DNA from: Haemaphysalis longicornis
Taxonomy: Eukaryota; Arthropoda; Arachnida; Ixodida; Ixodidae
Direction of reading: 5' to 3'
Assembly: GCA_013339765.2 (NCBI GenBank)
Contig: CM023457.1
Span: 49,121,784-49,185,783 of the forward strand
DNA length: 64,000 bases
Shown: positions 60,101 through 64,000 of the stretch, one piece after another
Layout of the letters: every line of letters starts with the position of its first letter
Numbering within the stretch: the stretch's first letter is position 1
Program-made: the position numbers and the translations under genes
The notes under the pieces: generated by a model
What the model was told of the DNA's origin: nothing
Databases searched by the model: none
Seen by the model: only the letters and a program-made list of their open reading frames with translations

Positions 60101-60665
60101 GGAAACATAAAAACTCACAAAGAGCACGAGAGAATGCGGTAAGTAGAGACAGAGACACACGAGAAAAACATTAAGGAAGTCCTGTTCCTGAAAGGTCGGT
60201 AAACTTTTACATTTTAATGTTTTTCTCGTGTGTCTCTGTCTCTACTTACTATATATATATATAAGCCCTGCTATTTTCTGCAGACCTTTGCCTCCTCCAG
60301 AAGGAGAGAAATTAACAATTTTGGTTATAGGCACTTACGTGTAGAGCCCAGTCCTCAAGCCATGACGTCTGAGAATGCGCTCAGCAAAAGCACACGTTGA
60401 TCCTTTCCCTTTCGTGCCAGCCACGTGTATTACGTTGAGGCTGTCGATATCGGAAACCTGTAGGAATAGTGAAGAGTTTACCACCCCTCTCACAACCAGG
60501 TGCATCCAATAACAATCATTAAATATCACAAACCTCGACACCGACAGCCTTCAAATGTTGGGGCATCTGCCAGGAGCAGAGGAAATCAGGGATGGGACGT
60601 CCCGACGACGTCCTGAATGCCTCCTCTCTTTTGCTCTGAAGGCTGTTGAGGGCATGCACGGCGTC
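43769..60665 (-). CDS. FPGS: Folylpolyglutamate synthase, copy 1 (FPGS-1), exons 2-12
   Basis: ATP-dependent ligase that adds gamma-linked glutamates to reduced folates, keeping them in cytosol and mitochondria. Eleven exons join as 60665-60534, 60457-60339, 58543-58432, 58346-58275, 56894-56833, 55755-55575, 53347-53185, 52294-52193, 51198-50895, 48963-48704 and 43846-43769. They total 1,585 nt, one base over a multiple of three, because exon 10 carries a +1 indel; without it 527 residues would be encoded, plus an unseen exon 1. Visible family marks are the P-loop GTKGKGSTCAF, the SPHL..RERIRING segment, E.G.GG, SLGLDHT, the YLDGAHT ligase motif and the C-terminal TGSLLLVGGVMSLV. Colinearity with human FPGS (587 residues, mitochondrial form) is complete. 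The Asp of the E.G.GG signature is Cys. Whether the gene is functional is open because of the frame break. Confidence 0.9.
43847..45135. other. FPGS-1 intron 11, proximal part
   Basis: No exon-like sequence. 44,301-44,540 (minus) is open for 79 codons (VAAKFSGKFESRATEDLTRR) but matches nothing I know. Confidence 0.4.
45141..46744. mobile_element. TTAA-flanked inverted-repeat element, large copy
   Basis: Left TTAAAGGGGCCATGAAGACC and right (inverted) TTAAAGGGGCCATAAAGA, with TTAA on both sides. Same family as 9,069-9,579. It carries a CCGTATTT element at 45,404-45,856. No transposase seen. Confidence 0.7.
45404..45856. mobile_element. CCGTATTT-ended MITE, nested
   Basis: Inverted ends CCGTATTTTCGCGCG and CCGTATTTTAGCGCG, each bordered by TA. 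Inserted inside the TTAA-flanked element. Confidence 0.8.
46750..48195. mobile_element. GAGTACT-ended inverted-repeat element
   Basis: Inverted ends GAGTACTGACACGAAATTT (46,750) and GAGTACTAACACGAAATTT (to 48,195). It abuts the TTAA-flanked element and contains the CCGTATTT element at 47,290-48,139. Confidence 0.65.
47290..48139 (+). mobile_element. CCGTATTT-ended element with pogo-like transposase remnant
   Basis: TA-flanked ends CCGTATTTACTCGCGTAATC and CCGTATTTACTCGCATAATC (inverted). Inside, 47,776 starts an ORF MDKNASYTAAFKLKAIELLL, resembling the N-terminal DNA-binding start of pogo/Tigger-type transposases. It then loses similarity. Most of the enzyme is missing. Confidence 0.7.
48214..48400. 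mobile_element. Short TA-flanked element, CAGTAAAACCTCG ends
   Basis: Left CAGTAAAACCTCGTTAAAAG; the right end is an inverted near-copy (GAGACAC and reverse). Contains repeated GAGACAC motifs. Same layout as 41,025-41,879 but only 0.19 kb. Confidence 0.7.
48704..48963 (-). CDS. FPGS: FPGS-1 exon 11
   Basis: 260 nt, entering in phase 1 after cttgcag and leaving in phase 0 before gtgggt. It encodes CEANMHAWCHLV, LVFPCLSEAVTWIQEQQ and STPPVHIQ, the weakly conserved C-terminal domain segment (human LVFSCISHALQWI). Confidence 0.92.
49040..49297. mobile_element. CCGTATTT-ended MITE
   Basis: Left CCGTACTTTCCGGTGTACAA and right (inverted) CCGTATTTTCCGGTCTATAA, flanked by TA, with GTGCGACTTATA motifs near the right end. 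In FPGS-1 intron 10. Confidence 0.8.
49298..50119. other. FPGS-1 intron 10, no feature seen
   Basis: T-rich runs at 49,425-49,443 and 49,505-49,516; otherwise nothing recognised. Confidence 0.4.
50120..50770 (+). mobile_element. I-type LINE, RNase H to (CAAT)n tail
   Basis: Plus frames: AILTDSQQACR, IQIVWTQGHSSREGNEAAHA, then CPSCSVPNTPNPLPSP (knuckle) and the end, followed by (CAAT)n at 50,736-50,770. Same strand-group as 39,310. Lies within FPGS-1 intron 10, about 125 bp from exon 10. Confidence 0.8.
50895..51198 (-). CDS. FPGS: FPGS-1 exon 10, DGAHT motif, frame broken
   Basis: 304 nt, with acceptor acgcag and donor gtaagg. It encodes LEQCRWPGRC, GLTLYLDGAHTEESLQCC and AEVKVRRMLLFN, then shifts by one base near 51,001-51,010. 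It continues in another frame as GDRRPEVLLSLLAGEPFDVA and LFSPNRLGITNNPRAG. Removing one base restores agreement with human FPGS and the phase-1 exit. The cause is a real frameshift or an assembly error. Confidence 0.9.
51199..52192. other. FPGS-1 intron 9, no feature seen
   Basis: No exon or element ends recognised. Confidence 0.4.
52193..52294 (-). CDS. FPGS: FPGS-1 exon 9
   Basis: 102 nt, phase 1 in and phase 1 out, with acceptor cggcag and donor gtgagg. It encodes a divergent segment ending VPVIAPSFRISKTMAE, which corresponds to human LAPVFQPTSHMRLGL. Assignment rests on position, phase and the end motif. Confidence 0.8.
52846..53155. repeat. About 82-bp tandem repeat, four units
   Basis: Each unit starts CTCATCAAGG and holds GACAGAC and TTTACTTCACATCAAAATG. 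Units are 75-82 bp and slightly diverged. In FPGS-1 intron 8, next to the exon 8 donor. Confidence 0.92.
53185..53347 (-). CDS. FPGS: FPGS-1 exon 8
   Basis: 163 nt, entering in phase 0 at gtgcag with CSIRLVPPL (human CPLYLCPML), then LGISGREQQGNASLALQL (human LGLEGEHQRSNAALALQL). The donor gtgcgc, in phase 1, was chosen because it gives the same exon length as FPGS-2 and the phase exon 9 needs. An 82-bp tandem repeat starts about 30 bp into the next intron. Confidence 0.88.
53462..54269. mobile_element. TTAA-flanked element, left end truncated
   Basis: Right end (inverted) TTAAATTGGCCATGCAGAC then AAACAAGTTTG. The left side begins at ACAAAATACAAGTTTG without the outer repeat. Same family as 9,069-9,579. 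In FPGS-1 intron 7. Confidence 0.6.
54278..55574. other. FPGS-1 intron 7, no feature seen
   Basis: A minus ORF of 128 codons at 54,966-55,352 has no recognisable motif. Confidence 0.4.
55575..55755 (-). CDS. FPGS: FPGS-1 exon 7
   Basis: 181 nt, with acceptor cgtag and donor gtgcgt. It encodes VVGITSLGLDHTSVLG, QEIAWHKAGILKK and PAFTLPQPEKA, all colinear with human FPGS. 47 of 60 residues equal FPGS-2 exon 7. It leaves in phase 0 and joins exon 8 at the conserved Cys. Confidence 0.94.
55941..56150 (+). mobile_element. Ruka-like SINE, 5' truncated
   Basis: B box GGTTCGATTCCC at 55,953, then AAAACGCCCGTGTGTACAAG, GCGCATGTTAAAAATTCCCA, CCGGAGCCCTCCA and an ATCAATAAAC tail. In FPGS-1 intron 6. 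Confidence 0.75.
56151..56832. other. FPGS-1 intron 6, no feature seen
   Basis: Nothing recognised between the SINE and exon 6. Confidence 0.4.
56833..56894 (-). CDS. FPGS: FPGS-1 exon 6, second signature, variant
   Basis: 62 nt, entering in phase 0 after cccag and leaving in phase 2 before gtaaga. It encodes VDVLVLEVGLGGESCSTNVV. The E.G.GG core is kept, but the residue aligned with the conserved Asp (human GGAYDCTN) is Cys. The paralogous exon keeps Asp there. Confidence 0.92.
56960..57505 (-). repeat. 0.6-kb dispersed repeat, inverted copy
   Basis: Reverse complement resembles 34,520-35,150 throughout, with a few indels. In FPGS-1 intron 5. Confidence 0.75.
57648..57852. repeat. (GA)n-rich microsatellite
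   Basis: Pure GA at 57,648-57,692 and interrupted GA/GGA to 57,852. Ser/Leu ORFs on the minus strand here are artefacts. Confidence 0.97.
58275..58346 (-). CDS. FPGS: FPGS-1 exon 5
   Basis: 72 nt, phase 0 at both ends, bounded by acceptor atag and donor gtgagt. It encodes EGEDMPGYFRF followed by MTVMAFKVFVEEN, matching human MPPYFRFLTLMAFHVF. Confidence 0.92.
58432..58543 (-). CDS. FPGS: FPGS-1 exon 4
   Basis: 112 nt, entering in phase 2 after gacag. It encodes SPHLVAVRERIRING and the EEAFAKYFWDVYDNLDAK helix, and ends in phase 0 before donor gttcgc. Its length equals that of FPGS-2 exon 4. Confidence 0.93.
58544..60022. other. FPGS-1 intron 3
   Basis: Holds a short GT run (59,322-59,346) and a GC-richer stretch at 59,560-59,930 that is open on the minus strand but matches nothing I know. 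Probably transposon-derived. Confidence 0.4.
60023..60097. repeat. (TA)n microsatellite
   Basis: About 75 bp of TA repeats; a shorter run lies at 60,250-60,264. Confidence 0.97.
60139..60249. repeat. Perfect 36-bp inverted repeat between TA runs
   Basis: Arms 60,139-60,174 and 60,214-60,249 (GTAAGTAGAGACAGAGACAC and continuing), separated by 39 nt and lying between the two TA microsatellites. Confidence 0.9.
60339..60457 (-). CDS. FPGS: FPGS-1 exon 3, ATP-binding P-loop
   Basis: 119 nt, entering in phase 0 and leaving in phase 2, after acceptor ctacag and before donor gtaag. It encodes VIHVAGTKGKGSTCAFAERI, the first FPGS signature and phosphate-binding loop, and ends at GLYT with the Thr codon split across the intron. 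Confidence 0.95.
60534..60665 (-). CDS. FPGS: FPGS-1 exon 2
   Basis: 44 codons, phase 0 at both ends. It starts right after tttcag with DAVHALNSLQ, the N-terminal helix seen in FPGS (human QDAVRMLNTLQ), and ends KAVGVE before a GT donor. The coding exon before it, with the start codon, was not located. Confidence 0.9.
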
Positions 60666-60826
60666 CTGAAATGGACAAGACAGAAAAGGCCAACATTCCG
60701 TACTGCTTCTTCCCATCTGCGTGAAAAACACTGCCACCGAGACAACTGAGTTGTAACCGAGTATTGTGTGGATGGCGCTCTTGCGTCGTCTGCTCGTTCA
60801 CAGCTGAAGCATATTTTTCGCATATA

Positions 60827-61169
60827 CCGCATTTGCACGATTCTAACGCACACCTTTTATTCACAAAAAGTAGCATTAAAATCTGCGTGCACTTTACAAT
60901 CTGGTTTAAAACCAAAATCAGCTTTCAATGTTGCCTGCTTTCGTTTTAATACCAGCTGGAACTGGATAAGCCGGTTTATGAAGCACACGGACTTTCACTG
61001 TCGCAGTTGCATACGTCGAATGAGATGTCTTCTGCCAGTTATGTGGAGTCACATCTTTTACATTGGCGCGGTAGGACTGGCTTAAAATAATTTTTTTTTT
61101 TTCAAATTTTCATTAGTAAACTTACCTGCATGTTACAATCGAGGGTGCGTTAGAATCGTGCAAATAAAG
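60827..61169. mobile_element. CCGTATTT-group MITE upstream of FPGS-1 exon 2
   Basis: Ends CCGCATTTGCACGATTCTAA and (inverted) CTTTATTTGCACGATTCTAA, flanked by TA. The inner TTGCACGATTCTAACGCAC arms are exact. Confidence 0.75.
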
Positions 61170-64000
61170 TAATCCAAGTTAATGGCAAGGTGTATGCAAA
61201 ACACAGGCATCACCCAAATGCAAAGCTGAAGCATTATCAAAGCCTTTGTGCTGTTGGTGTCTGCAGCTTCTCAATCAAGGTAATTGTGGGAAAGAATACC
61301 ACGCAAGCGAGAAAACGCTGTCGCGTATAGAAAAAGCAGACTGAGATGCTTCAGTCTTCGAACGCAGTACGCGACTAGGTGCGGCAGAGGACGAGCGTCC
61401 GAGCTAACGAGGACAGCGGGGGAGCTGCCTCAGGCGCTAGCATTCGGCGACGGCGGTTAACTGCGAGCCTCCGTGCATAACGAGGGCAGCGGGGAGCTGC
61501 CACAAGCGTCAGCCTTTTGGCGGCGCGAAGCGTGGGCGGAAGCGAAGAAAGGACAGGGTCCAGCCAAGTCTCGGTTCTCGCTCCTGCTCACGACCGACCG
61601 CTGTGGCTCCCCGCGCCCTTTTTTATTCGTCCCGAGCGCGAACACAGTCGGCCCCTGGCGGCGACGGGACGAACCGCTCCTAGTGTGGATGGCGCTCTCG
61701 CGTCGTCTGCTTTTTCCCGTTGCGTGCGGCGCAAGACGTGTGCTGCACACGGCAAAACAACTAATATGTGTGCTCGTTTGGCAGTACGCAATGACATAGT
61801 TACCTCTGCTTGCGCATTTCCTCTAGAAACGCAATAATCAGCGGCCGTTGCGGTTTTAATGCGCTGGTTTAATTCCACGAAACCTATTCGCCCTGGTCAC
61901 CGCTTGAGTGTGAAACGTGTTATAAACATTGCTTCCACACATTGCACTTTTCTTATTGTTGAGTGCGGTCGTCTGCCGTTTCGGGAACGTCAAAGGCCCG
62001 CTTTTTGAAGGTGGTGTGGTGATTATTAAAAGCATAAAAGTTTAGTACGCGAAACGGGTAAGAATTAGCGACAAGACCTGTGCATACGCGTGCAAATTCC
62101 ACACCCTTGTAAAATTGCGGTGTGTCTTTATAGAAAGAAGAAACAAAAAAAAAAAAAACATTTACACTGCACACCACCCGTGCGCTATCGCCCATACATT
62201 ACCACGTATTTTACACCCGCAAGCGCCTGTGTGATCGAATTCTTCCCGTACCTTTTCTAAAATAAATACCATTTTTGGACAGTCCTTGTTTATACTGCGG
62301 AGGAGGAATAAACATTTATTCAACTGTATCGAGTTGCTAATTTTACGTATTATTTAAAATACGTTTCTATGGGTGCACAAGATTATTTAAGGGGGATTTT
62401 TCGGCAAAATTAAGCAGTTGTGAGTTTCCGTCTGTCATGTGGCATTTCGTGTTTCATTTATTATTTTCATATATATCATTTTCAAATCAGACATGAATCA
62501 CATTGTCCAGAAACGTGTCTCACTCAGCGTAAGCAATTGCCTAATATGGTCACGTCTTAACCTCTTAAGGTGGACCTAAGTTTAAAGAAAGAGGAGAAAA
62601 CGCGTAATATAATGCACGTTGTTGCCCACATGTGTGAGGGGTGTGTGCCATTACTCGCTGTTTTTTTTTTAATTTTTTCCCACAATGCTTGCTTTCCATA
62701 CAATTTTGAAAAAGGCGAGCCACAATTCCTGGACAATCCCAGACCAAAGGGGGGTTAGTCAGTTTTGAAAATACGTACTGCTTTTTTACCGCTACAGAAC
62801 ACGACGCCTAGTGTAGTTTCGATTGTAAGTAATACTGATAACCATAGTTTGGCTTTTCGCGTTACATGCGTTCTCTTCTGGCTGCTCTTGCAACGTTGGC
62901 AGGAACCCGCCCCCCTTCCCGAAAAAAAAAAACTAAACAGAATTTCAGTTTTTAACCAATCCTCAAGAATTAAATGCCAAGACAAAGGCGATGTTCAGTT
63001 TACAAAACAAAGTAGTTACCGGGAACCCGTTGCGCTGATTCGCAACGAGAAATAAAACTACATCTGCAACAGCGCAACTTCACCATCTTTAGGGTTCGTA
63101 AGCGACCTTATACGCAAGAATGCAAACACATCGCTGTTGCAGGCACCTGTTAGATTTTAAAAGGAACGCAAATGGTCAACAGAGCAGCCGTAACAGAAAA
63201 TTTGTGCTCACTGTGAGGTCCCAGAAGCTTGGTTTGCACACTGTAAACCTGCTTGTCTCTTTGCGAAAACCTAGCTAAACATGAGATGTTGATTGTACTG
63301 CGTGCGTTGACAATTCAATTCGCAAGTTCACTTGGGACGAAAGCCGTAAATAAGTGATCCGAAACCGTTATTCATCAAACCTTCCTTCAGAGTCGTTAAA
63401 ATTTCATTTAAAAGACCCGTTAGAGCGGTTACATTTATATCTCTGCGCTGATCAAAATTCAGTAATTTTATGTTGCCTTTTGAACACACAAAAAATATCG
63501 TAAGCTATTAGAAAGAATTTCGGGGCAGTTAAGCAGTGTTACCATTTCAGAGCATCCCACAAATGCAAGAATGCGTCATGCTACCAGTGAAAGCGATTGA
63601 GATTGACGTTCTAAACTGAATTTCAGAGATCGAGGCTTCCTGATTTGTTTCTTTTTATGCTTTTATTGAAGGCTCAAAGACATAGTATGGAAAGATCGAG
63701 CTTGCTACGAGCCACAACGTACAAGGTCATTGTCACAATTACGGCCATTCTGAGATCCTCGATGAGTCGTCGCTTTTTTTTTTTTTTGAATAGTAATGAA
63801 AAACTGGCTGCCGCTTCCATGCTATACATTGAACGTTGAGGACCCGAACTACAGCATACCACTCTTGTTTGCATCTTTCGTGCGCACATACGGCGGGAAA
63901 AAGGCACGAAGCGCGCCCACAGTGTGCATTCTTATGGGCCGCTCAGCGGAGTATCCACACTAGCAGCGCGACGCTGTCGCCACCTACATGTCGAGCTCGC
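61170..64000. other. 5' flank of FPGS-1
   Basis: 61,370-61,760 is CpG-rich with an imperfect duplicated unit (AGGACAGCGGGGGAGCTGCC at 61,410 and AGGGCAGCGGGGAGCTGCC at 61,482). GTGTGGATGGCGCTCT(C/T)GCG at 61,683 also occurs at 60,767. The promoter or first exon of FPGS-1 may lie here but no start exon could be supported. Confidence 0.4.

Noticed and set aside
59595..60158. 187-codon minus ORF as a gene
   Set aside because: Its N-terminal part is a (TA)n reading (Ile-Tyr repeats) and the rest has no recognised domain.

Overview
The window is nuclear DNA of a metazoan, most likely a metastriate ixodid tick. Coding sequence is split into short exons with GT/AG introns. The non-coding DNA is dense with LINE, SINE and short inverted-repeat DNA transposon copies. 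At least one SINE (15.8 kb) has the tRNA-like head and body I associate with the tick 'Ruka' family. No bacterial-type operon, CRISPR array, rRNA or intact tRNA gene is visible.

The only recognisable cellular genes are two head-to-tail copies of folylpolyglutamate synthase (FPGS), both on the minus strand. FPGS-1 runs from 60,665 down to 43,769 and FPGS-2 from 21,081 down to 6,995. I reconstructed eleven coding exons (called 2 to 12) in each copy. The exon order and every intron phase agree, and eight of the eleven exons have the same length in both copies. Exon 1, with the start codon and any mitochondrial leader, was not found for either copy. The proteins are clearly diverged (47 of 60 residues identical in exon 7, 29 of 40 in exon 3), so the duplication is not recent. 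In both copies exon 10 carries one single-base indel that breaks the frame, at different places. Everything else in both copies reads open with good splice sites. FPGS-1 also lacks the conserved Asp of the second FPGS signature.

Layout. 0-5.4 kb: an unidentified array of about 240-bp (80-codon) tandem repeats in two blocks, apparently a segmental duplication. 6.4-6.7 kb: strong hairpins. 7-21 kb: FPGS-2, with introns holding a TTAA-flanked element, CCAAT arrays, an RTE LINE 3' end, SINEs and a 450-bp TATG microsatellite. 21-43 kb: intergenic and transposon-rich, with a LINE inserted in another LINE (24.7-28.2 kb), a hAT-like element with a perfect 8-bp target duplication (29.2 kb), a 0.85-kb polypurine tract (32.5 kb), a decayed RTE LINE (35.2-36.8 kb) and facing I-type LINE 3' ends (38.1 kb). 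41-43.2 kb: two TA-flanked inverted-repeat elements. 43.8-60.7 kb: FPGS-1, with a nest of DNA elements in its last intron (45-49 kb). 60.7-64 kb: upstream flank with one more inverted-repeat element.

FPGS adds glutamates to folates so that they are retained in cytosol and mitochondria. Two tandem copies in a blood feeder could mean specialised compartments or stages, or a decaying duplicate; the sequence alone cannot decide. I saw no clearly novel multi-gene system. The best leads are the FPGS pair with matching-exon frame breaks and the unidentified 80-codon repeat locus.
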